In this document: positions 45,461 to 54,439 of the stretch, in pieces
Position numbering within the stretch: the first letter of the stretch is position 1
How the letters are laid out: the number at the start of each line of letters is the position of its first letter
From: Rhodococcus sp. AW25M09
Lineage (GTDB): Bacteria; Actinomycetota; Actinomycetes; Mycobacteriales; Mycobacteriaceae
Length of the DNA: 64,000 bases
Assembly (NCBI RefSeq): GCF_000333955.1
Contig: NZ_CAPS01000070.1
Span: forward strand, 1-64,000
Direction of reading: 5' to 3'
Notes under the pieces: model-generated
Seen by the model: the letters and a program-made list of their open reading frames with translations, nothing else
Told to the model about the DNA's origin: nothing
Databases searched by the model: none
Position numbers and translations under genes: made by a program

Positions 45461-45898
45461 TCAGTTCGCGGTGGCGCACTGACTGCAGGTGCCGAATATC
45501 TCGATCGTATGGCTCACGTCGGTGAAACCGTTGGTCTCGGCGACGCTCTTCGACCACTTCTCGACGGTGGGGCCCTCGACCTCGACGGTGTAACCGCACG
45601 AGCGGCATACCAGGTGGTGGTGATGGCCGGAGGAGCAGCGCCGGTAGACCGACTCACCGTTGTCGGTGCGAAGCATATCGACGGTACCGGCGTCGGTCAG
45701 GGTCTGGAGTGTCCGATAGACAGTCGTGAGGCCGATTCCCTCACCGCGTTTGCGTAATTCGTCGTGCAGATCCTGTGCGGACTTGAATTCCTCGATGGTG
45801 TCGAGCAAGTCCGAAATCGCACTGCGCTGTTTGGTGGCCCGCACTCCGACGACGACGGGTCGTCTCGGGGTCGTGGTGTCGGTGGACTTCTCGGTCAC
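45461..45898 (-). CDS. zur: Fur-family zinc uptake regulator (Zur/FurB)
   Basis: Fur-family metalloregulator of 145 residues, by synteny the zinc-sensing FurB/Zur (Rv2359). An N-terminal winged helix (IGLTTVYRTLQTLTDAGTVD, in parts GLTTVYRTLQ) is followed by the His-rich metal region SSGHHHHLVCRSCG and a structural zinc site formed by CRSC and CSQC. With zinc bound it represses zinc uptake genes. GTG at 45898 overlaps the smtB stop by 4 bases, so both sensors are made from one mRNA. Confidence 0.92.
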   Translation of the reverse strand: MTEKSTDTTTPRRPVVVGVRATKQRSAISDLLDTIEEFKSAQDLHDELRKRGEGIGLTTVYRTLQTLTDAGTVDMLRTDNGESVYRRCSSGHHHHLVCRSCGYTVEVEGPTVEKWSKSVAETNGFTDVSHTIEIFGTCSQCATAN

Positions 45899-46353
45899 AG
45901 GTTACGGCCTTCCTCGGCGTGGGCCACGGCGTCGACGACGATGTGGGAGAGGTGATCGTCGACCAGTCGGTACAGGACTTCGCGGCCGTTGCGTTCTCCA
46001 CGCACCACGCCCGCCGCCTTGAGTACCCGAAGGTGTTGGCTGATCAACGGTTGGGTGACGCCGAGCGCGACGACCAGTTCGTGGACGCACCGCTCGGACT
46101 CACGCAGCTGCAGCACGATGGCGATCCGCACCGGGGCTGCGAGCGCGCGGAGGATGTCCCCGGCCGCGGCCAGGGTCTCCCTGGGTGGAATCGCAGCCGG
46201 GGGAGCAGCAGCGAACGGGTCGTCGGCATGCAACGGATGTTCGGGGTCTTGTTGATGGGTCGAGTCGGTCTCCACGAATCGAGCGGACATGGTTGCGGCC
46301 CCTTCGGTCACCGGCTGACTCCCGGCGAATTCTCTCTGCGCGATCGACTTCAT
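45895..46353 (-). CDS. smtB: ArsR/SmtB-family metal-sensing repressor
   Basis: ArsR-family repressor of 152 residues, homologous in position to mycobacterial SmtB (Rv2358), which leaves DNA when zinc binds and controls the smtB-zur operon. The winged helix includes RALAAPVRIAIVLQL, ERCVHELVVALGVTQPLISQHLRVLKAAGVV (in parts CVHELVVALG, QPLISQHLRVLK). His and Asp residues in the C-terminal helix (DDHLSHIVVDAVAHAEE) would form the alpha5 metal site. ATG at 46353 gives a 40-residue N-terminal arm; ATG at 46290 would give 131 residues, nearer the mycobacterial length. Confidence 0.88.
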   Translation of the reverse strand: MKSIAQREFAGSQPVTEGAATMSARFVETDSTHQQDPEHPLHADDPFAAAPPAAIPPRETLAAAGDILRALAAPVRIAIVLQLRESERCVHELVVALGVTQPLISQHLRVLKAAGVVRGERNGREVLYRLVDDHLSHIVVDAVAHAEEGRNL

Positions 46354-46370
46354 GGCACCAGGTTAGTGCA

Positions 46371-46412
46371 GTTATCGTTATTGCAAATCGTATTCATTGT
46401 GATATGCACAGG
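46371..46412. promoter_or_regulatory. AT-rich probable operator region upstream of smtB-zur
   Basis: About 42 bases of low GC content (GTTATCGTTATTGC, AAATCGTATTCATTGTGATA and flank) directly upstream of smtB, standing out in the GC-rich surroundings. It holds imperfect symmetry such as TGCAAATCGTATTCA (46382-46396). SmtB or Zur would be expected to bind here, but no clean consensus operator could be drawn. Confidence 0.4.
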
Positions 46413-46507
46413 TGCGCATGTCAATTTCCCCACCAGACCGCTGTTCGGTTTCACCCGCTGGGCCAGATAGTCTGATCAGGGCGAAAACCGCCCGCTTCAC
46501 CCGCCAT

Positions 46508-46538
46508 ACGATGTGACCGACAGTCACGATGTAACCGA
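46508..46538 (+). repeat. Direct repeat in the glyS leader region
   Basis: ACGATGTGACCGA (46508-46520) recurs as ACGATGTAACCGA (46526-46538), one mismatch, 18-base period. TACGAT at 46507-46512 also reads as a -10 box for glyS. No T-box structure is apparent in this short leader. Confidence 0.35.
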
Positions 46539-46556
46539 AGATGGAGAGCTCCGCCA

Positions 46557-47942
46557 GTGGCACCCAAGTCCAAAGTCGAAACCGTCGCCAACCTCGCCAA
46601 GCGCAGAGGCCTCGTCTACCAGTGCGGCGAGATCTACGGCGGTACCAAGTCGGCCTGGGATTACGGCCCGCTCGGCGTCGAGCTCAAGGACAACATCAAG
46701 AAGCAGTGGTGGCGCAACATGATCACCAGCCGCGACGACACCGTCGGACTGGACTCCTCGGTGATCCTGCCTCGTGAGGTGTGGGAGGCCTCGGGCCACG
46801 TCGAGACGTTCTCCGACCCGCTCGTCGAGTCGCTGCACACGCACAAGCGCTACCGCGCCGATCACCTCATCGAGGCCTACGAGGACAAGCACGGTCACCC
46901 GCCGGAGAACGGCCTGGCCGACATCCGTGACCCCGAGACCGGTGAGCCCGGATCGTGGACCGAGCCGCGTGCGTTCTCGGGTCTGCTCAAGACCTTCCTC
47001 GGCCCGGTCGACAACGAGGAGGGCCTGCACTACCTGCGTCCCGAGACCGCACAGGGCATCTTCGTCAACTTCGCCAATGTACTGACCACCTCGCGAAAGA
47101 AGCCGCCGTTCGGCATCGGCCAGATCGGCAAGAGCTTCCGCAACGAGATCACTCCCGGAAACTTCATCTTCCGTACCCGTGAGTTCGAGCAGATGGAGAT
47201 GGAATTCTTCGTCAAGCCGGGCGAGGACGAGCAGTGGCACGAGTACTGGATCGACTACCGCATGAAGTGGTACACCGATCTGGGCATCGATCCGGAAAAC
47301 CTGCGCCTCTACGAGCACGCCAAAGAGAAGCTGTCGCACTACTCCAAGCGCACGGTCGACATCGAGTACAAGTTCGGCTTCCAAGGAGGTGCCTGGGGAG
47401 AGCTCGAGGGCGTCGCGAACCGCACCGACTACGACCTGTCGGTGCACTCGAAGGCGTCGGGCCAGGATCTGAGCTACTACGAGCAGGCCACCGATACTCG
47501 TTACACCCCGTACGTCATCGAGCCGGCCGCCGGTTTGACGCGTTCACTGATGGCCTTCCTCGTCGACGCGTACAGCGAGGACGAGGCTCCCAATGCCAAG
47601 GGCGGTGTCGACAAGCGGGTGGTGCTCAAGCTCGACCGCCGGCTGGCCCCGGTGAAGGTTGCGGTGCTCCCGCTCTCGCGTAACGCCGATCTGACGCCGA
47701 AGGCGAAGGATCTTGCACAGCAACTGCGTCAGTACTGGAACGTCGAATTCGACGATGCCGGAGCGATCGGCCGGCGTTACCGTCGCCAGGACGAGATCGG
47801 TACCCCGTTCTGCATCACCGTCGATTTCGACACCCTCGACGACCATGCCGTCACCATCCGTGAACGCGACACGATGGCGCAGGAGCGAGTTGCTCTCGAT
47901 CAGGTCGAGGGCTACATCGCGTCTCGTCTGATCGGCGCGTAG
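46557..47942 (+). CDS. glyS: Glycyl-tRNA synthetase (homodimeric type)
   Basis: Class II aminoacyl-tRNA synthetase of the alpha2 type, 461 residues, charges tRNA-Gly. Motif-level features: the N-terminal [17 protein letters not shown], motif 2 region [28 protein letters not shown] (in parts [25 protein letters not shown]), and motif 3 [16 protein letters not shown], followed by an anticodon-binding domain with [12 protein letters not shown] at 46557. A strong hairpin terminator follows directly after the stop. Confidence 0.97.
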   Translation: MAPKSKVETVANLAKRRGLVYQCGEIYGGTKSAWDYGPLGVELKDNIKKQWWRNMITSRDDTVGLDSSVILPREVWEASGHVETFSDPLVESLHTHKRYRADHLIEAYEDKHGHPPENGLADIRDPETGEPGSWTEPRAFSGLLKTFLGPVDNEEGLHYLRPETAQGIFVNFANVLTTSRKKPPFGIGQIGKSFRNEITPGNFIFRTREFEQMEMEFFVKPGEDEQWHEYWIDYRMKWYTDLGIDPENLRLYEHAKEKLSHYSKRTVDIEYKFGFQGGAWGELEGVANRTDYDLSVHSKASGQDLSYYEQATDTRYTPYVIEPAAGLTRSLMAFLVDAYSEDEAPNAKGGVDKRVVLKLDRRLAPVKVAVLPLSRNADLTPKAKDLAQQLRQYWNVEFDDAGAIGRRYRRQDEIGTPFCITVDFDTLDDHAVTIRERDTMAQERVALDQVEGYIASRLIGA

Positions 47943-47959
47943 AGGACCTTCGGCAAACA

Positions 47960-47996
47960 GACAGGCCCCGATCTCGAGACGAGATCGGGGCCTGTC
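47960..47996. terminator. Strong bidirectional hairpin terminator after glyS
   Basis: A perfect 17-base stem (47960-47976 with 47980-47996) with a 3-base loop, between the convergent glyS and TPM-domain genes. There is no marked T-run, but the length and perfect pairing make termination for both sides likely. Confidence 0.8.
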
Positions 47997-48013
47997 GTAT
48001 GTCGGTCGACGCG

Positions 48014-50035
48014 TCAGAAGCGGCCGCCGCCACCGCCGAAGCCGCCGCCACCACCTCCACCGCCGAAGCCCCCGCCGCCGCCGCCGAATCCTCCTCCGCC
48101 GCCGCGTAGCACGCTGTTGATCAGGATTCCGCCGAGCACGGCTCCGGCAACGTTGCCGCCGCTACCACCGCCGCGCCGCCCGTGACGGTTCTCCCAGTTC
48201 TGCACGTCCGACTGGGCGATCTTCGACGCGCGCGAGGCCAATTGGCTGGCGGCATGCGCATGCTTGAGGGCCTCCTCCGGGTTCTCGGATTCGAGCTGAC
48301 GAGCCGCAGCGAGATGCCGTTCGGCCTCGGACAATCGCGTTCGAGCATCGGCACCCACGCCGCCGCGGCGCGTCGAGATGTAATCCGCAGCAGCAGTGAT
48401 CTGCGCCTGAGCGGCCGCGATATCGCGATCCAGACGAGCTCGCAGCTGGTCCTCGGCGGCCTTCTCCGCCGACGCCTCGTCGACGATCTTCTCGAGTTCG
48501 GAATCGGCCTCGGAGAGGGCGGTGTAGCTGCCGAGCGGATCCGAGGACTGCGCCGTCTGCGCGTTCTTCAACGCCGCCTGCGCTGCAGTGATGGCCGACT
48601 GCAACTCGGCACCGCCGTGCTCGGCCAGGCCTCGGGCTTGCTCGATGTCGCGGCGGACGTCCTCGATGGCGTCGGGCAGCGTGGCGATGGCGTGCCGGAT
48701 GTCGTCGCGAGCATGGTCGACGCCATCGAGCAGCGTCCTGGCCTGCTCGACGGCCCGTTCGGCAGTACGAATCGCGGACACTGCCGGACCCTGCTTTCCG
48801 GGCGGTAGCGCCGCAGCTGCGCGACCTGCTTCGATGTTCTCTTCGGCCAGCGCGACGCGATCCTCGGCCATCGTGACGTTGTCTGCGATGGAGTTCAACG
48901 CCGTCTGGGAGAATTCCGAATGCAGTTGCTCGAGGAGCTCTTTCGACCGAGGGATTCGCACGGTGAGGCCGACGATCGTCTGGGTGAGTTCGTCGAGGTG
49001 TGATCCGGCGTTCATCACCAGGTCTCGGAAGCCGTCGAATTCCTCGACGCGCGAATCGAGTTCGTTGTCGGCCTGACCGCACGAGCTGATGATCTCGACG
49101 AGCATCGCCCGTCGCTGATCCGGGGTTTCGGGAATGGCGTCGTCGAGGCGTTGCCGGATCTCGAAGGCGGATGCGAGTGCTTTCTTGGCGTTGTCGTGGG
49201 CGGCGATGAACGGTGCGGCGGCCGAGTCTCCGAATTCGCCTCGGGCGAGCGTCAGTTCTTCTTCGCTTGCTCGGACTGCGTTGTCGGTCTCGATCAGGAT
49301 TTCCTTGGCACGGGTGTCGAGAACGTCGACCGGGAATCGGGCCAAGGCGGCCGGGTCACTCGGGTCGATCTCGGCAATCGCCTCGACCTCGGCGGCGACG
49401 CGGGCCTTCTTGCGCCGCGACGAGTAGACAACGGCTCCGCCGCCCGCCACTGCCAAGGCTCCGACGCCGATCAGCAGCGGTGCGGACGATCCACCGCTGC
49501 CGCTCGAGGCGTAGGCATCGCCCAGTGCACCGGCCGCCGCGATCGCGGCACCGGACCAATCCTCCTCGCGCAGTGCGGGTTCGAGATCGTTGACTCGAAT
49601 GTCGTCCTGCTCGGCTGTGGTGACCTGCGACAGCCCGGTGTTCACGGCAAGGTAGTACGAACTGTCGACTGTCGCCACCGCGAGGAGGACGTCACGCTGA
49701 CCGAGGTCGCTTCGCTGGTAGGTCTGCTCGGCCCAGTTCGCGGCCGACATGTTGTCAAAATCCGCAACATAGGTGACCCACAAGCGAAGCTGGCTGCTGC
49801 CGTAGAGGTCGTCGATGGAGGTTTGCACCTCGGCCGTCGAGTCGGAGTCGAGTGCCTGGACGTTGTCGGTGATCTGCGTGGCCAGGCGCGAGGGTGCCTC
49901 GGCCGAGGCAATTCCGGGAGCCAGGAGTACCGCAAAGAACAAGGTCAGGGCACCTGTTGCGGTGAGGCGACGGAATCGATGAACCGACCTACGGACAACT
50001 GTGGCGCTGGAATGCCGCCGGTGCTGGACTGCCAT
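48014..50035 (-). CDS. TPM-domain membrane protein with coiled coils and Gly-rich tail
   Basis: Protein of 673 residues (Rv2345-like): a signal-type hydrophobic helix (about 28-47, ending ASA), an extracytoplasmic TPM domain (about 50-185), a transmembrane helix (APLLIGVGALAVAGGGAVVYSS), a long cytoplasmic helical region (about 230-620) with heptad-like Ala/Glu/Arg patterns, and a tail of almost only Gly and Phe. TPM proteins have been linked to photosystem repair and acid phosphatase activity in other organisms; the role here is unknown. ATG at 50035 is supported by TAGATT 7 bases upstream (50048-50043 on the minus strand). Confidence 0.85.
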   Translation of the reverse strand: MAVQHRRHSSATVVRRSVHRFRRLTATGALTLFFAVLLAPGIASAEAPSRLATQITDNVQALDSDSTAEVQTSIDDLYGSSQLRLWVTYVADFDNMSAANWAEQTYQRSDLGQRDVLLAVATVDSSYYLAVNTGLSQVTTAEQDDIRVNDLEPALREEDWSGAAIAAAGALGDAYASSGSGGSSAPLLIGVGALAVAGGGAVVYSSRRKKARVAAEVEAIAEIDPSDPAALARFPVDVLDTRAKEILIETDNAVRASEEELTLARGEFGDSAAAPFIAAHDNAKKALASAFEIRQRLDDAIPETPDQRRAMLVEIISSCGQADNELDSRVEEFDGFRDLVMNAGSHLDELTQTIVGLTVRIPRSKELLEQLHSEFSQTALNSIADNVTMAEDRVALAEENIEAGRAAAALPPGKQGPAVSAIRTAERAVEQARTLLDGVDHARDDIRHAIATLPDAIEDVRRDIEQARGLAEHGGAELQSAITAAQAALKNAQTAQSSDPLGSYTALSEADSELEKIVDEASAEKAAEDQLRARLDRDIAAAQAQITAAADYISTRRGGVGADARTRLSEAERHLAAARQLESENPEEALKHAHAASQLASRASKIAQSDVQNWENRHGRRGGGSGGNVAGAVLGGILINSVLRGGGGGFGGGGGGFGGGGGGGGFGGGGGRF

Positions 50036-50042
50036 GCGTTGA

Positions 50043-50048
50043 AATCTA
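50043..50048 (-). promoter_or_regulatory. Candidate -10 box for leaderless TPM-gene mRNA
   Basis: TAGATT on the minus strand, 7 bases before the ATG at 50035. It decides this start against the longer in-frame extension to 50167, which would run through the divergent promoter region. Confidence 0.55.
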
Positions 50049-50084
50049 CCGGCTGGGTGGTGTCCGAATCGAGCAGGTCGATCC

Positions 50085-50098
50085 ATGACAGTTGTCAT
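50085..50098. promoter_or_regulatory. Palindrome in the divergent promoter of the TPM and ABC exporter genes
   Basis: ATGACA-GT-TGTCAT, a perfect 6-base inverted repeat with a 2-base centre, lying 59 bases before the exporter start and 50 bases from the TPM gene start. It may be an operator, for example for the response regulator encoded downstream, but no consensus is available to test this. Confidence 0.4.
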
Positions 50099-50157
50099 CG
50101 TGCAATCGTGACGCTCGGACGAGGTCGACGCTGTTCGCTCGGAGCAGAGTGATTCCC

Positions 50158-51087
50158 ATGACCACAACGAAGGCAGTCGAACTGCGAGACGTCACCAAGA
50201 CCTACGGCTCGGTCCGGGCGGTGGACGGGCTCAGCCTGTCCATCGAACCGGGCGAAGTCGTCGCGTTCCTCGGACCCAACGGTGCGGGAAAGACGACGAC
50301 CATCGACATGATGCTCGGGCTCGCGGCACCGACGACCGGTTCGGTGTCGGTGTTCGGGGGAACCCCCGCCGATGCCATCGCCCAGGGCCGTATCTCGGCC
50401 GTGATGCAGACCGGTGGCTTGCTCCGTGATCTCACAGTCCGCGAAACCGTCGAGCTGACCGCGGCGCTCTTTGCCCACACCCGGTCGGTGAAGGAAGTAC
50501 TGACCCGGGCGGGTATCGCCGACATCGGAGACCGCCGAGTCGCGAAATGCTCCGGCGGTCAGCAGCAACGACTGCGGTTTGCGCTCGCACTGCTGCCCGA
50601 TCCTGATCTGCTGGTGCTGGACGAGCCGACCACCGGCATGGACGTCGAGGGGCGCCGCGACTTCTGGAACGCTATTCGCCAGGACGCCAGCACCGGTCGA
50701 ACGGTCCTCTTCGCCACCCACTACCTCGACGAAGCCGATGCCTACGCCGACCGCATCGTGCTGGTGCGGCACGGCAAGATCGTCGCCGACGGCAGCGCCA
50801 CCGAGGTGAAGAACCTGGCCGCAGGACGCACCGTCACTGCTACGTTGCCCGGCGTTGACCAGTCGATGTTGCTCGCGCTGCCCGGGGTGGACCGCGTCGA
50901 AACTCGTGGTGATCGGGTCATCGTGCACGGACGCGACTCCGATGCCGTGGCCCGATACCTGCTGAACGACGCGCAGGCGACGGACCTCGAGATCGTCTCG
51001 AGAAACCTCGAAGACGCGTTCCTTGCCCTGACCACCGATTCTGAAAACGACCCAGCCGAAAACGACCTCGCCGGGAGCATCCGATGA
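50158..51087 (+). CDS. ABC exporter ATP-binding protein
   Basis: ATPase of 309 residues of an ABC-2 type exporter. Walker A is GPNGAGKTTT near residue 38, the signature region is KCSGGQQQRLRFAL near residue 130, Walker B is LLVLDEPTTGMD and the H-loop is FATHYLDEAD. The C-terminal 80 residues are the regulatory extension common in daunorubicin/DesA-like exporters. ATG at 50158; an in-frame extension to 50092 exists. The 3' end overlaps the permease gene by 4 bases, and a histidine kinase/response regulator pair follows, an arrangement typical of membrane-stress-responsive exporters. Confidence 0.92.
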   Translation: MTTTKAVELRDVTKTYGSVRAVDGLSLSIEPGEVVAFLGPNGAGKTTTIDMMLGLAAPTTGSVSVFGGTPADAIAQGRISAVMQTGGLLRDLTVRETVELTAALFAHTRSVKEVLTRAGIADIGDRRVAKCSGGQQQRLRFALALLPDPDLLVLDEPTTGMDVEGRRDFWNAIRQDASTGRTVLFATHYLDEADAYADRIVLVRHGKIVADGSATEVKNLAAGRTVTATLPGVDQSMLLALPGVDRVETRGDRVIVHGRDSDAVARYLLNDAQATDLEIVSRNLEDAFLALTTDSENDPAENDLAGSIR

Positions 51088-51887
51088 CCACTACCACTGC
51101 GTCCACAACCACCCGCACTCCTGCCAGAGCCGTTGCCTGGGGCGGATTTTCGCCGACGTTCCTCGGACTGGAAATTCGCAGACTGTTCCGCAACAAGCGG
51201 ACTCTGATCTTCACCTTGGTGATGCCGCCGGTGTTCTTCGTCATCTTCGGTACGCAGTCCGACTTCAAGTCCGACTACTCCTTCGCCCATGGCAATGTCA
51301 CCGGCTACATCGCCATCAGCATGGCGGTCTACGGAGCTATGCTCGCCACCACCAGCGGGGGAGCGATGGTCTCGGTCGAACGCGCGCAGGGGTGGAGCCG
51401 GCAACTTCGGCTGACTCCGCTCGAGCCCGTCGCGTACATCATCACCAAGGTCCTCGTGGCCATGACGATGGGTGCCGCCGCGATCGTCGTGGTGTTCGTC
51501 GTCGCGAAGTTCTTCGGAGCCGACATGCCGATCTGGGTGTGGCTCGCCTGCGGAGTGATCGCGTGGCTCGGATCTGCGGTGTTCGCCGCGTTCGGGCTGT
51601 TCATGGGGTATCTGTTGCCCTCGGAGAACGTCATGCAGATCCTCGGACCGGTGCTGGCACTCCTGGCGCTGGCCGGTGGCCTGTTCGTCCCCCTCGGGGA
51701 CGGTGGCTGGTTCCCGATGCTCGCCCAGTTCACCCCGCTCTACGGCCTGGCGACGGTGGCCCGGGCACCGTTCACCTCGGCGGAGCTCGGAACCCTCGCT
51801 ATCGCCGTGGTCAATCTGGTGGTGTGGGCGGCAGTGTTCATCGCCGGAGCTGCCCTGCTGTTCCGGAAAGACACCAAGCGTGCCTGA
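51084..51887 (+). CDS. ABC-2 type exporter permease
   Basis: Membrane protein of 267 residues with six predicted hydrophobic helices after a 30-residue cytosolic N-terminus (LEIRRLFRNKRTLIFTLVMPPVFF in parts: LFRNKRTLIF, LVMPPVFFVIFG). ABC-2 family features include the ERAQGWSRQLRLTPL elbow and the late GDGGWFPMLAQFTPLYGL. It pairs with the preceding ATPase (4-base overlap) to export a lipid, peptide or drug; the substrate is unknown. The two-component genes follow after 46 bases containing a hairpin. Confidence 0.9.
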   Translation: MTTTTASTTTRTPARAVAWGGFSPTFLGLEIRRLFRNKRTLIFTLVMPPVFFVIFGTQSDFKSDYSFAHGNVTGYIAISMAVYGAMLATTSGGAMVSVERAQGWSRQLRLTPLEPVAYIITKVLVAMTMGAAAIVVVFVVAKFFGADMPIWVWLACGVIAWLGSAVFAAFGLFMGYLLPSENVMQILGPVLALLALAGGLFVPLGDGGWFPMLAQFTPLYGLATVARAPFTSAELGTLAIAVVNLVVWAAVFIAGAALLFRKDTKRA

Positions 51888-51908
51888 CGCGCAAACCTCT
51901 GATCGTGT

Positions 51909-51931
51909 CGCCCACGGGGATACCGTGGGCG
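51909..51931 (+). promoter_or_regulatory. Hairpin immediately before the sensor kinase start
   Basis: CGCCCACGG (51909-51917) pairs perfectly with CCGTGGGCG (51923-51931) around a 5-base loop; the ATG of the kinase is 2 bases further on. It can mask the ribosome-binding region of the kinase or damp expression between exporter and regulator genes. No T-run follows, so it is not a classical terminator. Confidence 0.5.
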
Positions 51932-51933
51932 AC

Positions 51934-53049
51934 ATGACCACGTTCACCGCCGACCTGCCCGAGGGGCGGGTCTGGCGATTCGGCTGGATGTTCGGGGCCA
52001 TCTGGCTGATCTACCTGATCTATCCGCTGAACGAGATCCTTGCGTTGGGGTCGATGGCAGCGCGCGTGACCGGAATAGCTGCGATCATCGGCTTCGCCGT
52101 CGTGTTCACGACCACCTTCTGGCGCTTCCGCAACGGCCACCGCCGAGGACATCCGCTGCCGACGTCGCAGGCATGGATTGCGCTCGCGGAGATGGCTGTG
52201 CTGACCGCGGCGATGTGTGCCCTCATCGGAACCACCGGGTTCGGGGCGACGGTGTACATCGCGGTTCTGGCGATGATGACTCTTCCGGTACGGCACGCGT
52301 GGGCGTTGGTCGCGGCGATGGCGGTAGTTGTCGAATTCACACCCCGCGCCGTCTCGTCCTGGGTGCCCGACAACTTCTTCGCCTTCCAGTTGCTGATCAG
52401 CGCCGCCGCGGCGTGGGGCATCACCCAGGTATTTCAACGCAACCACGAACTGGCGGTAGCGCGGCAACAACTGGCAGATCTGGCCATCGTCGCCGAACGC
52501 GAGCGCATGAGCCGCGACGTCCACGACATTCTCGGCCACTCCCTGACCGTCATCACCGTCAAGAGCGAACTGGCCGGGCGTCTGATCGATCTCGACCCCG
52601 CCCGCGCAGCCGTCGAGATCGCCGAACTGGAAACTCTTGCGCGGCAAGCGCTTGCCGATGTTCGCAGCACCGTCGGCGGCATGCGGCAGATCGATGTCGG
52701 TACCGAATTGGCGAGTGCGCGTACGGCTCTGACCGCAGCGGGGATCGCGGCCGATCTTCCCGCCGACGCCGATCTGGTGCCGCTGCGGCACCGCGAACTC
52801 TTCGGTTGGGTGCTCCGGGAAGCGGTGACCAACGTGGTGCGACATTCCAGCGCACGGCGCTGCCGGGTGACGCTGACGTCGTCGAGCATCTCGATCGTGG
52901 ACGACGGAGTAGGACCTGCCGGCGACGGCTGCGATACCGGGGGCAACGGTCTACGAGGCATCGGTGAACGAGTGACGGCCGCGGGTGGTTCACTGACGAT
53001 CGCCCGGGTGTCGACAGGCGGATTCAAGGTGGAGGTCTCGGCAGAATGA
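51934..53049 (+). CDS. Sensor histidine kinase (DesK/NarL-partner type)
   Basis: Sensor kinase of 371 residues with about five hydrophobic helices (about residues 15-165) and no large extracytoplasmic domain. The HisKA_3 phosphoacceptor is in ERERMSRDVHDILGHSLT near residue 195, and the ATPase part has LREAVTNVVRHSSARRC and GNGLRGIGERV. The architecture matches kinases that sense membrane state, such as DesK or LiaS. ATG at 51934; an in-frame GTG at 51925 lies inside the preceding hairpin. The stop overlaps the response regulator start by 4 bases. Confidence 0.9.
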   Translation: MTTFTADLPEGRVWRFGWMFGAIWLIYLIYPLNEILALGSMAARVTGIAAIIGFAVVFTTTFWRFRNGHRRGHPLPTSQAWIALAEMAVLTAAMCALIGTTGFGATVYIAVLAMMTLPVRHAWALVAAMAVVVEFTPRAVSSWVPDNFFAFQLLISAAAAWGITQVFQRNHELAVARQQLADLAIVAERERMSRDVHDILGHSLTVITVKSELAGRLIDLDPARAAVEIAELETLARQALADVRSTVGGMRQIDVGTELASARTALTAAGIAADLPADADLVPLRHRELFGWVLREAVTNVVRHSSARRCRVTLTSSSISIVDDGVGPAGDGCDTGGNGLRGIGERVTAAGGSLTIARVSTGGFKVEVSAE

Positions 53050-53654
53050 GCATCAGGCTGTTGTTGGCCGACGACCAGGCGCTGGTGCGGGGTGCACTTG
53101 CAGCTCTGCTGGGGCTCGAGCACGATCTCGACGTCGTCGCCGAGGTGGGTCGCGGCGACGAAGTGGTCGCGGCGGTCCTCGAACACCGGCCCGATGTCGT
53201 GCTGCTCGACGTGGAGATGCCGGGAAAGAACGGTATCGACGTCGCCGGCGAGCTGGCGCTGGTTGCGCCCGAGTCCAGGGTGCTGATCGTCACCACCTTC
53301 GGTCGGCCCGGCTATCTGCGTCGTGCGATCGACGCGGGGGCATCGGGATTCGTGGTCAAGGACACCCCTGCCAAGCAGCTGGCCGACGCCGTTCGGCGCG
53401 TGCACATGGGACTGCGCGTGGTCGATCCGACGCTGGCGACCGAGACCCTCACCGACGGTATTTCGCCGCTGACGGCCCGTGAGCAGGAAGTTCTTCGCGC
53501 AGCTGCGCAGGGCGGGACGGCCGGCTCGATCGCTGCCACGGTGCACCTGTCGGAGGGGACGGTGCGCAATCACCTGTCCTCGGCGATCGGTAAGACCGGC
53601 ACCAGCACCCGTGCCGAAGCGGTCCGGGTGGCCGAGGCCCGCGGGTGGCTGTAG
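53046..53654 (+). CDS. LuxR/NarL-family response regulator
   Basis: Response regulator of 202 residues. The receiver domain occupies residues 1-118 with the acidic pair in LLADDQALVRG and the phospho-accepting Asp in VVLLDVEMPGKNG near residue 55. The C-terminal LuxR-type helix-turn-helix has LTAREQEVLRAAAQGGTAGSIAA and HLSEGTVRNHLSSAIGKTG (each in short). It is co-translated with the kinase (4-base overlap) and probably controls the upstream ABC exporter genes; the palindrome at 50085-50098 is a candidate site. Confidence 0.92.
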   Translation: MSIRLLLADDQALVRGALAALLGLEHDLDVVAEVGRGDEVVAAVLEHRPDVVLLDVEMPGKNGIDVAGELALVAPESRVLIVTTFGRPGYLRRAIDAGASGFVVKDTPAKQLADAVRRVHMGLRVVDPTLATETLTDGISPLTAREQEVLRAAAQGGTAGSIAATVHLSEGTVRNHLSSAIGKTGTSTRAEAVRVAEARGWL

Positions 53655-53721
53655 ATCCCACGAACGATCCCACGAGGCGCGCCGTGACCGTCTCGATGCT
53701 CGGGCCTGGCAAACTCGAGGT

Positions 53722-54438
53722 GTGAATTCAACTCTCGACCGAGATTCGTACGGCGATCCGTACGACGATCGGTATGCCTCGGACCCCGGTCCCGAGCGCC
53801 TGGGCTTCTTCGGAACGCTCGGACGCTGGACCGGTCGCCTGGTCGCGGGAGTGATCCTGATGGCGGTGGTGCTGGTCGCCGGAACAGCAGTCCGCGTATG
53901 GCAGGTTGCTCGCATCGACGACTACTCCAAGGCGGACGCCATCGTCGTACTCGGCGCGGCCCAGTACAGCGGTACCCCTTCCACGGTGTTCGAGGCCCGT
54001 CTGTCGCAGGCCGCATCACTGTACGAGCGGGGCATCGCACCGGAAATCGTCACCGTCGGCGGCAAACAGGAAGGCGACCTCTTCACCGAGGCCGCGTCGG
54101 GCCGCAACTATCTGATCGACCAGGGCGTACCCGCGGACGCGATCGTGGCCGTCGAGACCGGCTCGGACACCCTGCAAAGCATCGAGGCAGTGAGCGACAC
54201 ACTCCGTGAGCAGGGCAAGTCGTCGGTGGTGCTGGTCAGTGATCCGTGGCATTCGCTGCGCACTCGAACCATGGCACGCGATGCCGGACTCGACGCGTGG
54301 ACCTCACCGACCCGCACCGGCCCGGCGGTCTATACCAGGGAATCGCAGGCACACGGGATCGCCAGGGAAACGGGCGCTTTGCTGTGGTACCAGCTGACTC
54401 ACTTCACCGCAGACTTCTCCTACACGGCAGGCCAGTGA
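53722..54438 (+). CDS. YdcF/SanA-family DUF218 membrane protein
   Basis: Protein of 238 residues with one N-terminal transmembrane helix ([21 protein letters not shown], about 37-57) and a DUF218 domain. The domain motifs are [17 protein letters not shown] near residue 73, [11 protein letters not shown], and [21 protein letters not shown] near residue 170 (in parts [12 protein letters not shown]). Members are connected with envelope barrier function (SanA, vancomycin sensitivity) and peptidoglycan metabolism, without a proven reaction. GTG at 53722 follows CAAACT by 6 bases, the leaderless pattern. dgt starts 1 base after its stop. Confidence 0.86.
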   Translation: MNSTLDRDSYGDPYDDRYASDPGPERLGFFGTLGRWTGRLVAGVILMAVVLVAGTAVRVWQVARIDDYSKADAIVVLGAAQYSGTPSTVFEARLSQAASLYERGIAPEIVTVGGKQEGDLFTEAASGRNYLIDQGVPADAIVAVETGSDTLQSIEAVSDTLREQGKSSVVLVSDPWHSLRTRTMARDAGLDAWTSPTRTGPAVYTRESQAHGIARETGALLWYQLTHFTADFSYTAGQ

Positions 54439-54439
54439 C

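Noticed and set aside
46413-46556. T-box riboswitch upstream of glyS
   Set aside because: The leader is short and lacks a recognisable T-box sequence or specifier stem; only a short direct repeat is seen.
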